Part shown: positions 15,986 through 24,448 of the stretch, piece after piece | How positions within the stretch are numbered: position 1 is the first letter of the stretch | Layout of the letters: the number at the start of each line of letters is the position of its first letter | NCBI RefSeq assembly: GCF_002920575.1 | Contig: NZ_PQSQ01000041.1 | Span: forward strand, 1-63,716 | Source: Streptomyces sp. Ru73 | GTDB taxonomy: Bacteria; Actinomycetota; Actinomycetes; Streptomycetales; Streptomycetaceae | DNA length: 63,716 nucleotides | Reading direction: 5' to 3' | Translations under genes and position numbers: made by a program | The notes under the pieces: generated by a model | Told to the model about the DNA's origin: nothing | The model's input: only the letters and a program-made list of their open reading frames with translations | Databases searched by the model: none

Positions 15986-18925
15986 TCAGGCGACGGCGGC
16001 CGGGGAGAGCAGCTGCTGCACCTGGACGCTCTCCGCCGCGCCCAGCCGCTCATAGACGGCCAGCGCCTCCTGCCAGCACACCCGGGCCCGCCCGGTGTGC
16101 CCGACCTGGCTCAGCGCCCGCCCCAGCGTGGTCAGCGCGGTGGCCCGCCACAGCTCCCCGCCGACGCCGCGCAGCGCGGTCAGAGCCTGCTCGGCGTAGT
16201 TGGCGGCGCGCGCGGGACGCTGCGCCGCGAGGTCCACCTCCGCCAGCCGGAAGTACGTCATGCCCTCCCAGAACGGCTGCCGGCTGTCCTGGAAGATGGT
16301 CAGCGCCGCGTTCAGCTGCTGGGCCGCGTCGTCCAGGCGCCCGGCGGCGGTGAAGGCGAGCGCCAGCGCGTACATGCCGTTGGCCAGCCGCCGGGTGGCA
16401 CCGATTCTGCGGTAGATCGCCACGCCGTCCTCGGCCAGCCCGATGGCGCTGTCCACCCGGCCGGTGTCCAGGTGGACCCGGGAGAGGTTGCACAGCGCGC
16501 TGGCCTCGGACTGCTGGTTGCGGTCGTCGCGGAAGGCGACCAGCGCCTGGCTGAGGTAGGCCTCGGCGTCGTCGTGCCGGCCCTGGGCGCCCGCGATGAT
16601 GCCGCGGTCGTTGGGCGCGTACGACGAGGAGATCGGGTCCTCGATCGCGAGCCCGAGCAGCATTGCCGACCTGGCGTGGTCGTCCGCGTCGTCCAGCCGC
16701 CCGGCCAGGGTGCGGATGTAGGCGAGCGAGGTGTGGATGCGGGCCTCGGCGTGCCGGTCGCCCAGCTCCCTGGCGGCCGCGAGGACGGTCATGTTGGCCT
16801 GGTCGTGCTGGCGCGCGTCGGCACCGGACTCGGCCAGGTCCTTGGTGAGCAGCAGCAGGTCGGCGGCGCGCCGCACCGTGTCGGCGCCGGTGGACTGCTG
16901 CGCGCAGGCCAGCAGGCAGCGGGCCTCGCTGAACAGCCACTCCAGTGCCACCGCGCGGTCCTCGAAGGCCAGCCCGGGGTAGTGGGTGGCCTCCATGTGG
17001 TCCACCAGCCGGTCGCCGGGGCGCTCCAGCGCGTACATGCGGGCCGCCGAGGCCAGGTAGAAGTCCAGCAGGCGGGAGAGGGCGGCGGCCCGCTCGGAGG
17101 GCGGGTGCTCGTCGCGCTCGGCGCAGGCACGCGCGTAGAGCCGGACCAGGTCGTGGAAGCGGTAGCGGCCCGGGGCCGCCGATTCGAGGAGCGAGGCGTC
17201 GACCAGGGACTCGATCAGGTCTTCCGCTGCGTCGACGTCCATGTCCAGCAGCGCGGCGGCCGCCGCGAGCGAGATGTCGGGTCCGTCGGCCAGGCCCAGC
17301 AGCCGGAATGCGCGGGCCTGCACCGGTTCCAGCTGCCCGTACCCCAGCTCGAAGGTGGCCTTGACGGCCAGGTCACCGGCGCGCAGCTCGTCCAGCCGGC
17401 GCCGCTCGTCGGCGAGCTTGCGGGCCAGTACGGACACGGTCCACGTGCGGCGCGCGGCGAGCCGGGACGCGGCGATGCGGATGGCCAGCGGCAGGAAGCC
17501 GCAGGCGCCCACGACGTCCATGGCGGCCTTGCGCTCGGCGGCGACCCGCTCCTCGCCGACGATGCGCGTGAAGAGCGTCAGCGCCTCCTCAGGACTCATC
17601 ACATCGAGGTCGATGAGGTGCGCGCCGGGCAGGTCGATCATGCGGGCGCGGCTGGTGATCAGCGCGGCGCAGCCCTCCGTACCGGGCAGCAGCGGCCGTA
17701 CCTGGGCGGCGTCCCGCGCGTTGTCCAGCAGCGCCAGCACCCGGCGCCCGGCGAGCAGGGAGCGGTACAGCGCGGACCGCTCCTCGGTGCCGTCGGGGAT
17801 GGAGGAGTCCGGCGTGCCGAGGGCGCGGAGGAACGCGCCGAGCACGGCCTCCGGTTCGGCGGGGGTGTGCCCTGCGCCCTGGAGGTCGACGTAGAGCTGG
17901 CCGTCGGGGAAGTGCTCGCGGGCCGCGTGCGCGACGTGCACGGCCAGCGTGGTCTTGCCGACGCCGCCGATGCCGGTGAGCGCGGAGACGGCCATGATGC
18001 TGCCCTCGGCGGTGGCGAGCTGTTCGCTCAGCTCCGCGACGAAGGAGGCGCGCCCGGTGAAGTCCGCGACGGACGCCGGGAGCTGCTGGGGGCGCAGCAC
18101 GGCGGGGCCGGTGCCGGTCTGTTCCTCCGGCGGCGGGCTGGGCGCCTCCAGGGCGGCGTCGGCGCGCAGGATGCGCTGGTGCAGCTCGGCGAGCGAGGCG
18201 CACGGGTCGACGCCCAGCTCGGTGTCGAGCAGACGGCGGGTATCGGCATAGACGGCCAGCGCCTCGGCCTGCCGTCCAGAGCGGTACAGCGCCAGCATGA
18301 GGAGCTCGCGGAGCCGTTCGCGCAGCGGGTGGGCGGCCGTGAGCGCGGTCAGCTCGGAGACCGCCTCGGCGTGGTTGCCGAGCTCCAGGTCGAGGTCGAG
18401 GCGGGCCTCGGTGAGGGAGAGCCGCCACTCCTCCAGGCGGGTGCGCTGGTTCTCCGCGTACGGGCCGGGAACGCTCGCGAGCGGTTCGCCGTTCCACAGG
18501 GAGAGTGCGGAGTCCAGCAGGTCGCGGGCGCGGCAGCGGTCGCCGCTCGCACGGGCCTTCTCGGCCTCGGCCGCGTAGCCCTCGGCGCGGGTGAGGTCGA
18601 GGTCGAGTGCGCCGGGCCGGCCGGGCTGCAGCGCGTAGCCGCCGGACTCGCTGACCAGTGCGTCGGCGTCAGCGCCGAGCGCCTTGCGCAGCCGGGAGGC
18701 GTAGGTCCGCAGGGCCGCGAGCGCGGCGTGCGGGGGCGTCTCGCCCCAGATGGCGTCGACCAGTTCGGCCGCGGTGGCGGTGCGCCCGCCGCGCAGCAGC
18801 AGGGCGGCGAGCAGCGCGCGCTGCTGCGGGGTGCCGGCCGCGAGCGGCGTGCCGCCCCGCCAGGCCCGTACGGGACCGAGCACGGTGAAGCGGAGCTGCT
18901 GCCCCTGCCCCGGACTCTCGTCCAT
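15986..18925 (-). CDS. afsR: AfsR-type SARP transcriptional regulator
   Basis: The 979-residue protein has the full AfsR architecture. An OmpR-like winged helix occupies about 10-100 (FTVLGPVRAW, PQQRALLAALLL) and a BTAD domain about 110-255. The NB-ARC ATPase carries P-loop GIGGVGKTT at 318-326 and LALLDNARDA as Walker B region, and C-terminal TPR repeats run from about 600 onward. S. coelicolor AfsR has 993 residues and the same order. AfsK-type kinases phosphorylate AfsR, which then activates afsS, the next gene downstream here. ATG 18925 follows GGGGAG; the alternative seven codons upstream has no better ribosome site. The gene is divergent from the catabolic operon at 19163. Confidence 0.92.
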   Translation of the reverse strand: MDESPGQGQQLRFTVLGPVRAWRGGTPLAAGTPQQRALLAALLLRGGRTATAAELVDAIWGETPPHAALAALRTYASRLRKALGADADALVSESGGYALQPGRPGALDLDLTRAEGYAAEAEKARASGDRCRARDLLDSALSLWNGEPLASVPGPYAENQRTRLEEWRLSLTEARLDLDLELGNHAEAVSELTALTAAHPLRERLRELLMLALYRSGRQAEALAVYADTRRLLDTELGVDPCASLAELHQRILRADAALEAPSPPPEEQTGTGPAVLRPQQLPASVADFTGRASFVAELSEQLATAEGSIMAVSALTGIGGVGKTTLAVHVAHAAREHFPDGQLYVDLQGAGHTPAEPEAVLGAFLRALGTPDSSIPDGTEERSALYRSLLAGRRVLALLDNARDAAQVRPLLPGTEGCAALITSRARMIDLPGAHLIDLDVMSPEEALTLFTRIVGEERVAAERKAAMDVVGACGFLPLAIRIAASRLAARRTWTVSVLARKLADERRRLDELRAGDLAVKATFELGYGQLEPVQARAFRLLGLADGPDISLAAAAALLDMDVDAAEDLIESLVDASLLESAAPGRYRFHDLVRLYARACAERDEHPPSERAAALSRLLDFYLASAARMYALERPGDRLVDHMEATHYPGLAFEDRAVALEWLFSEARCLLACAQQSTGADTVRRAADLLLLTKDLAESGADARQHDQANMTVLAAARELGDRHAEARIHTSLAYIRTLAGRLDDADDHARSAMLLGLAIEDPISSSYAPNDRGIIAGAQGRHDDAEAYLSQALVAFRDDRNQQSEASALCNLSRVHLDTGRVDSAIGLAEDGVAIYRRIGATRRLANGMYALALAFTAAGRLDDAAQQLNAALTIFQDSRQPFWEGMTYFRLAEVDLAAQRPARAANYAEQALTALRGVGGELWRATALTTLGRALSQVGHTGRARVCWQEALAVYERLGAAESVQVQQLLSPAAVA

Positions 18926-19126
18926 GGTCTCCCCCTGCCTGTGCATCTCGTTCGCATCGGCCAGTCTGCCTTGTCGGCGGCCCCTGCGTCAGTAGGGGTC
19001 AGGTCTGTGCACAATCCCTCCTCTTGTGATCCACCGGGCCGGGAACGGCCGGGCGGCGCCCCGGCGACGGGCGCCTGCGGAATCCCCGCCGCCGGCTCCG
19101 GAGGCCATTCGTCCGCTTCCCAGTAG

Positions 19127-19141
19127 CTGACGGTTCGTCAG
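19127..19141. promoter_or_regulatory. Operator CTGACGGTTCGTCAG before the amidohydrolase/LLM operon
   Basis: A 15-base palindrome of the shared pattern ends 21 bases before the amidohydrolase ATG. It also lies in the afsR divergent gap, but 200 bases from the afsR start, so the catabolic operon is the likely target. Confidence 0.72.
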
Positions 19142-19162
19142 ATCGGCGCTACCGTGAGGCAC

Positions 19163-20413
19163 ATGGCGACGCACACGGAGACCTCGGAGACCTTCCCCCG
19201 GATCATCTCGGTGGACGACCACACGGTGGAGCCGCCGCACGTCTGGCGGGACCGGCTGCCCGCGAAGTACCACGACACCGGCCCCCGCGTCGTGCGCGCA
19301 CCCTTGAAGGAGATGACCTTCGTGGGTGGGAAATTCACCCCGAAGATGGGCGCACCGGGCGACGACGGACCCCTCGCGGACTGGTGGGTGTACGAGGACC
19401 TGCACCGCCCCCTCACCCGCCTGGACACCGCGGTCGGCTACTCACGGGACGAGATCAGGCTGGAGGGGATCACGTACGAACAGATGCGCCCCGGTTCGTA
19501 CAGCGTCCCCGAACGGCTGGCGGACATGGACGTCAACCACGTCCAGACGGCGCTCTGCTTCCCCACCTTCCCGCGGTTCTGCGGCCAGACGTTCACCGAG
19601 GCCAAGGACCGTGAGCTGGGGCTCCTCGGGGTGCGCGCGTACAACGACTGGATGGTGGAGGAGTGGTGCGGCCCCGAAGCGCGGGGCCGGCTCGTGCCGC
19701 TGACCCTCATACCCCTGTGGGACGCGGAGCTCGCCGCCGAGGAGGTGCGGCGCAACGCGGCCCGCGGCGTGCGCGCCGTCTGCTTCAGCGAGATCCCGCC
19801 CCACCTGGGCCTGCCCAGCATCCACACCGACTACTGGGACCCCTTCCTGCGGGCCTGCGACGAGACCGGCACGGTCATCGCCATGCACATCGGCTCGTCC
19901 TCGAAGATGCCCTCCACCTCGGCGGACGCGCCGGCCGCCGTCGGCTCCACGATCACCTTCGCCAACTGCTGCTTCTCGATGACCGACTGGCTCATGAGCG
20001 GCAAGTTCGACCGCTTCCCGAACCTGCGGATCATGTACGCCGAGGGGCAGATCGGGTGGATCCCCTACATCCTGGAGCGCGCCGACGTGGTCTGGGAGGA
20101 GAACCGGGCCTGGGGCGGCGTCGCCGACAAGGTGCACCGCCCGCCCTCCGAGCTCTTCGCCGAGCACGTCCACGGCTGCTTCTTCGACGACGCCTTCGGC
20201 CTGCGCAACCTCGACGCCATCGGGGCCGGCAACGTCCTGTACGAGACGGACTACCCGCACTCCGACTCCACCTGGCCCAGGTCCCGGCAGGTCGGCGAGG
20301 ACCAGATGGGCCACCTGGCCCCGGACGTCGTCGAGCGCATCGTCCGCGGCAACGCCATCGAGCTGCTGGGCCTGACCGCGGACGGCCTGTGGCCGGGGCC
20401 GGGCGCCCGGTGA
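19163..20413 (+). CDS. Amidohydrolase family protein (amidohydrolase-2, COG2159 type)
   Basis: The 416-residue metal-dependent hydrolase or decarboxylase fold starts with IISVDDHTVEPP, the variant first-strand motif of actinobacterial members, in which D-x-H is followed by Glu. Later come VIAMHIGSSSK, a conserved His on a core strand, and YETDYPHSDSTWP, the C-terminal metal-Asp block. ATG 19163 was chosen over GTG 19154 because GAGG precedes it by three bases. The family includes aminocarboxymuconate-semialdehyde decarboxylase-like and ring-opening hydrolases. Its stop overlaps the start of an LLM oxidoreductase, and the operator 19127-19141 stands just before it. Confidence 0.88.
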   Translation: MATHTETSETFPRIISVDDHTVEPPHVWRDRLPAKYHDTGPRVVRAPLKEMTFVGGKFTPKMGAPGDDGPLADWWVYEDLHRPLTRLDTAVGYSRDEIRLEGITYEQMRPGSYSVPERLADMDVNHVQTALCFPTFPRFCGQTFTEAKDRELGLLGVRAYNDWMVEEWCGPEARGRLVPLTLIPLWDAELAAEEVRRNAARGVRAVCFSEIPPHLGLPSIHTDYWDPFLRACDETGTVIAMHIGSSSKMPSTSADAPAAVGSTITFANCCFSMTDWLMSGKFDRFPNLRIMYAEGQIGWIPYILERADVVWEENRAWGGVADKVHRPPSELFAEHVHGCFFDDAFGLRNLDAIGAGNVLYETDYPHSDSTWPRSRQVGEDQMGHLAPDVVERIVRGNAIELLGLTADGLWPGPGAR

Positions 20414-21390
20414 CCGGCCCGGCGGACGGGGACAGCGGCGGCGTGTGGCGGCCGCCCGACGGGCGGCTGGCGTACGGCATGCAGCTGCCCGTGCAGTCGC
20501 AGAGCACGCTGTACACGGAGGCGTGGGAGACCGGAGCCGGGCCCGCGGACCTGGTGGGGATCGCCCGGACCGCCGACCGGCACGGCTTCGCCTACCTCGC
20601 CTGCTGCGAGCACGTGGCCGTCCCGCAGCGGCTCGCCGCCGCCATGAGCACCGTGTGGTACGACCCGGTGGCCACGCTCGCGCACCTCGCCGCCGTCACC
20701 GAGCGGGTACGCCTGCTGAGCCACGTGGCGGTGGTCGGGCTGCGGCACCCGCTGCTCACGGCGAAGAGCTACGCCACGCTCGACCGGCTCTCCGGCGGAC
20801 GGCTGATCCTCGGGGTCGGCGCCGGGCACGTACGGGAGGAGTTCGAGGCGCTCGGGGTGGACTTCGAGGGGCGCGGGCCGCTGCTGGACGAGACGGTCGA
20901 CGCCTTGAAAACGGCCCTGGGCCCCGAGGAGTTCCCGGCGTTCGCGGGGGAGCGGTTCGCTTTCGAGGGGCTCGGACAGGCGCCGCGGCCGGTCCAGACG
21001 CCGCGCCCGCCGCTGTGGGTCGGCGGCTCCTCGCCCGCCGCGCTCCGCCGGGCCGCGGAGCGCGGCGACGGCTGGCTGCCGCAGGGCGACCGCCGGGACC
21101 GGCTGCCGCGGCAGATCGCGCGGCTGACCGCGCTCCGCGAGCGGGCCGGAGTGACCGATCCGGTGGTGATCGGGGCCATCGCCGAGCCGCTGTACGTGGG
21201 GGAGCCGGGCTGGGACACCGGCCCCGGCGCGCTGACCGGCCCGCCGGAACGTATCGCCGCCTCGCTGCGGGAGTACGCGGCGCTCGGCGTGCACCAGATC
21301 CAGCTCCGCTTCCGCAGCCGCGGCCGTACGGAACTCACCGACCAGATGGCGGCGTTCGGCACGGACGTGGCGCCCCTGCTCAACGACTGA
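20410..21390 (+). CDS. LLM class flavin/F420-dependent oxidoreductase
   Basis: This 326-residue luciferase-like TIM-barrel protein carries LDRLSGGRLILGVGAGHVREEF and RPPLWVGGSSPAALRRAAERGDGW, hallmark segments of the group that binds F420 or FMN. The GTG at 20410 overlaps the previous stop (GTGA), so translation is coupled. A later GTG (VWRPPDG) is possible, because the first dozen residues are low complexity. Together with the amidohydrolase it forms a two-gene operon ended by a strong hairpin. F420 is likely available because fbiC lies 10 kb away. Confidence 0.88.
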   Translation: MTGPADGDSGGVWRPPDGRLAYGMQLPVQSQSTLYTEAWETGAGPADLVGIARTADRHGFAYLACCEHVAVPQRLAAAMSTVWYDPVATLAHLAAVTERVRLLSHVAVVGLRHPLLTAKSYATLDRLSGGRLILGVGAGHVREEFEALGVDFEGRGPLLDETVDALKTALGPEEFPAFAGERFAFEGLGQAPRPVQTPRPPLWVGGSSPAALRRAAERGDGWLPQGDRRDRLPRQIARLTALRERAGVTDPVVIGAIAEPLYVGEPGWDTGPGALTGPPERIAASLREYAALGVHQIQLRFRSRGRTELTDQMAAFGTDVAPLLND

Positions 21391-21406
21391 ACCGCGTGCC
21401 GCACGA

Positions 21407-21437
21407 CGGAACGGCCCGCCGCCCGGCGGCCGTTCCG
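21407..21437. terminator. Hairpin after the amidohydrolase/LLM operon
   Basis: The arms CGGAACGGCC (21407-21416) and GGCCGTTCCG (21428-21437) pair perfectly and enclose a further GCC/GGC pair. There is no U-run, as is usual for Streptomyces terminators. It separates two operons on the same strand. Confidence 0.6.
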
Positions 21438-21456
21438 GTCCGCCGCGGCAACGCAC

Positions 21457-21471
21457 CTGACGGAACATCAG
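21457..21471. promoter_or_regulatory. Operator CTGACGGAACATCAG, distal site of the LLM operon
   Basis: This copy of the 15-base palindrome has one mismatch (ATCAG). It lies 83 bases before the TTG start and immediately before a possible -35, TTGACC at 21475-21480. With the site at 21517 it would allow a repressor to bracket the promoter. Confidence 0.65.
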
Positions 21472-21516
21472 CTCTTGACCCGGCCGGACCCCGGTGGAAC
21501 AGTCGACGCATTCGAT

Positions 21517-21531
21517 CTGACGGTACGTCAG
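21517..21531. promoter_or_regulatory. Operator CTGACGGTACGTCAG, proximal site of the LLM operon
   Basis: A perfect palindrome of the shared pattern lies 60 bases centre to centre from the distal site and 22 bases before the TTG start. Its place between the presumed promoter and the ribosome site suits repression of initiation or elongation. Confidence 0.72.
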
Positions 21532-21553
21532 AAAATCGAGGAGGGCGGACCCC

Positions 21554-22678
21554 TTGGAATTCGGGCTCTTTGTACAGGGATACGTACCGGCGGCGCGCGC
21601 CCAGGCCGACCCGGAAGCCGAGCACAAGGCGCTGATCGAGGAGACCGAGTACGTCATCCAGGCGGACCGGTCCGGCTTCAAGTACGCCTGGGCCTCCGAG
21701 CACCACTTCCTGGAGGAGTACTCCCACCTCTCCGCCAACGACGTCTTCCTCGGCTACCTCGCGCACGCCACCGAACGCATCCACCTCGGCTCCGGCATCT
21801 TCAACCCCCTCGCCCCCGTCAACCACCCCGTCAAGGTCGCCGAGAAGGTCGCCATGCTCGACCACCTGTCCGGCGGCCGCTTCGAATTCGGCTCGGGTCG
21901 CGGCGCGGGCAGCCACGAGATCCTCGGCTTCCTGCCGGGCGTCACCGACATGAACCACACCAAGGAGATCTGGGAAGAGACCATCGCGGAGTTCCCCAAG
22001 ATGTGGCTCCAGGACGAGTACGTCGGCTTCAAGGGCAAGCACTGGGAACTCCCGCCCCGCAAGGTCCTCCCCAAGCCGTACGGCACCGGCCACCCCGCCA
22101 TGTGGTACGCCGCCGGCTCGCCGCCCTCCTACGCCATGGCCGCCAAGAAGGGCCTCGGCGTCCTCGGCTTCAGCGTGCAGAAGGTCTCCGACATGGAATG
22201 GGTCCTGGAGTCCTACAAGTCGGCCATCCAGGAGGCCGAACCGGTCGGCGCCTTCGTCAACGACAACGTCATGGTCACCTCCACCGCGATCTGCGCCGAG
22301 ACCCACAAGAAGGCCGTCGAGATCGCCGTCAGCGGCGGCCTGAACTACCTCCAGTCGCTGCTCTTCCGCTACCACGACACCTTCCCCCGGCCCGACGGCA
22401 TCCCGCGGTGGCCCGAACTCCTCCCCGACTACACCGAGGAGATCATCGAGCTGCTGATCGCCGAGGAACTGATGATCTGCGGCGACCCGGACGAGGTGCT
22501 GCAGCAGTGCAAGCGCTGGGAACAGGCCGGCGCCGACCAGCTCTCCTTCGGCCTGCCCGTCGGCATCTCCCGGGAGGACACCCTCACCACCATCAAGCTG
22601 CTCGGCGAACACGTCATCCCCAAGATCGACACGGACCCCGTGCACCGCACCACGCGCTTCCGCCGGGCGGCCGGCTGA
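21554..22678 (+). CDS. LLM class flavin-dependent oxidoreductase
   Basis: This 374-residue luciferase-like monooxygenase has MEFGLFVQGYVP at the N-terminus, FKYAWASEHHFLEEYSHLSA (the EHHF motif of the FMN-binding group) and MLDHLSGGRFEFGSGRGAGS. It starts with TTG 21554, with GAGGAGGG eight bases upstream; no ATG or GTG fits. It is more like the FMN-luciferase subgroup than the F420 subgroup of the gene at 20410. It heads an operon with an amidohydrolase and an aldehyde dehydrogenase, downstream of two copies of the shared operator. A Baeyer-Villiger-like or alkanal monooxygenase role would fit but is inference. Confidence 0.9.
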   Translation: MEFGLFVQGYVPAARAQADPEAEHKALIEETEYVIQADRSGFKYAWASEHHFLEEYSHLSANDVFLGYLAHATERIHLGSGIFNPLAPVNHPVKVAEKVAMLDHLSGGRFEFGSGRGAGSHEILGFLPGVTDMNHTKEIWEETIAEFPKMWLQDEYVGFKGKHWELPPRKVLPKPYGTGHPAMWYAAGSPPSYAMAAKKGLGVLGFSVQKVSDMEWVLESYKSAIQEAEPVGAFVNDNVMVTSTAICAETHKKAVEIAVSGGLNYLQSLLFRYHDTFPRPDGIPRWPELLPDYTEEIIELLIAEELMICGDPDEVLQQCKRWEQAGADQLSFGLPVGISREDTLTTIKLLGEHVIPKIDTDPVHRTTRFRRAAG

Positions 22679-22708
22679 CACCCCGCGTCCGAGAGGAGGA
22701 CCGGCACC

Positions 22709-24448
22709 ATGCTCGACCACCTGATCAAGGGCGCCACCGTCGTCGACGGCACCGGCGCACCCTCGTACGCCGCGGACGTCGGCATCCGGGACGGCCGGAT
22801 CGCCGTGATCGCCGAACCCGGCACCGTCGCCGAACCGGCCCGCACGGCCGAGGACGCCGAAGGACTCGTCCTCGCACCCGGTTTCATCGACCCCCACACC
22901 CACTACGACGCGCAGCTCTTCTGGGACCCGTACGCCACCCCGTCCATGCACCACGGCGTGACGACGGTCGTCGGCGGCAACTGCGGCTTCACCCTCGCCC
23001 CGCTCAACCCCGGCCGCCCCGAGGACGCCGACTACACCCGCCGCATGATGAGCAAGGTCGAAGGCATGTCCTTGGTCGCGCTGGAAGAGGGCGCGCCCTG
23101 GAACTGGCACACCTTCGCCGACTACCTCGGCGCGCTGGACGGGCGGACCGCCGTCAACGCCGGCTTCATGGTCGGCCACTGCGCACTCCGCCGCCACGTC
23201 ATGGGTCCTGACGCCATCGGCGGACAGCCCACAGCCGGGCAACTCCGGGAAATGCTGCGGCTCTTCCACGAGGCGATGGACGCCGGCGCCTGGGGCCTGT
23301 CCACTACCCAGTCCAGCTCCCACTCCGACGGCGACGGCGCACCCGTCGCCTCCCGGCATGCGGGCCCCGACGAACTGCTCGCCCTCTCCCGCGTCGTCGC
23401 CGACCACGAAGGCACCCAGCTGGAAGCCATCGTCGCCGGTTGCCTCGACCAGTTCTCCGACGCCGAGATCGACCTCTTCGTCGCCATGTCAGTGGCCGCC
23501 GGACGACCGCTGAACTGGAACGTCCTCACCATCGACGCCGCCGTACCGGAACGGGTCCCGCGCCAGCTCCTCGCCAGCGAACGGGCACGCAAGGAAGGCG
23601 GCCGCATCGTCGCCCTCACCATGCCCATCCTCACGCCCATGAACATGTCCCTCGACACCTTCTGCGCCCTCAACCTCATCCCCGGCTGGGGCGACGTCCT
23701 CGGCCTCCCCGTACCCGAACGCATCGCGAGACTCCGCGACCCCGCCGTACGCGACGGCATGCTCCGCCGCGCGGAGAGCAAGGAGGCGGGCGTCTTCCGG
23801 CGGCTGACCGACTTCGCCCGGTACGTCATCGGCGACACCTACTCGGTGGAGAACGAGGGCCTCACCGGCCGCGTCGTCCGCGACATCGCCGCCGAACGCG
23901 GCCAGGACCCCTTCACCTGCCTCGTCGAGATCTGCGCCGCCGACGACCTCCGTACCGTCCTGTGGCCCATGCCCACCGACAACGACCCCGCCAGCTGGGA
24001 ACTCCGCCGCGAGACCTGGGAGCACGAGGACGTGCTGCTCGGCGGCTCCGACGCGGGCGCCCACCTGGACCGGATGTGCGGCGCCCCCTACACCACCCGC
24101 TTCCTCGGCGACTGCCTGCGCGGCCGCAAGCTCGTCGGCCTGGAACGCGCCGTGAAGATGCTCACCGACGACCCCGCCCGCCTCTTCGGCCTCCGCGACC
24201 GCGGCCGGATCGCCGAGGGGTACCACGCCGACCTCGTCCTCTTCGACCCCGAACGCATCGACGCGGGGCCCGCCACCCTCGTCCACGACCTGCCCGGCGA
24301 CAGCCCCCGGCTGGACTCGCGCGCTCTCGGCGTGGTGAGCGTGCGCGTCAACGGCGTGGAGACGCTGCGCGACGACGCGCTGACCGGAGCCGTACCGGGC
24401 ACGGTGCTGCGCTCCGGCCGGGACACGGAGACGGTGAGCACCCGGTGA
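22709..24448 (+). CDS. D-aminoacylase/N-acyl-D-amino-acid deacylase-like amidohydrolase
   Basis: The 579-residue protein of the urease/dihydroorotase superfamily has GFIDPHTHYDAQL (HxH metal site) about residue 60, NCGF soon after, and GGSDAGAHLD near residue 450 with the catalytic Asp. LFDPERI lies at the C-terminal beta-sandwich, typical of N-acyl-D-amino-acid deacylases (COG3653). Many family members in actinobacterial lipid clusters have unproven substrates, so amide or lactone hydrolysis is the safest statement. GAGAGGAGGA precedes the ATG. It follows the LLM gene by 30 bases and overlaps the ALDH gene. Confidence 0.88.
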   Translation: MLDHLIKGATVVDGTGAPSYAADVGIRDGRIAVIAEPGTVAEPARTAEDAEGLVLAPGFIDPHTHYDAQLFWDPYATPSMHHGVTTVVGGNCGFTLAPLNPGRPEDADYTRRMMSKVEGMSLVALEEGAPWNWHTFADYLGALDGRTAVNAGFMVGHCALRRHVMGPDAIGGQPTAGQLREMLRLFHEAMDAGAWGLSTTQSSSHSDGDGAPVASRHAGPDELLALSRVVADHEGTQLEAIVAGCLDQFSDAEIDLFVAMSVAAGRPLNWNVLTIDAAVPERVPRQLLASERARKEGGRIVALTMPILTPMNMSLDTFCALNLIPGWGDVLGLPVPERIARLRDPAVRDGMLRRAESKEAGVFRRLTDFARYVIGDTYSVENEGLTGRVVRDIAAERGQDPFTCLVEICAADDLRTVLWPMPTDNDPASWELRRETWEHEDVLLGGSDAGAHLDRMCGAPYTTRFLGDCLRGRKLVGLERAVKMLTDDPARLFGLRDRGRIAEGYHADLVLFDPERIDAGPATLVHDLPGDSPRLDSRALGVVSVRVNGVETLRDDALTGAVPGTVLRSGRDTETVSTR

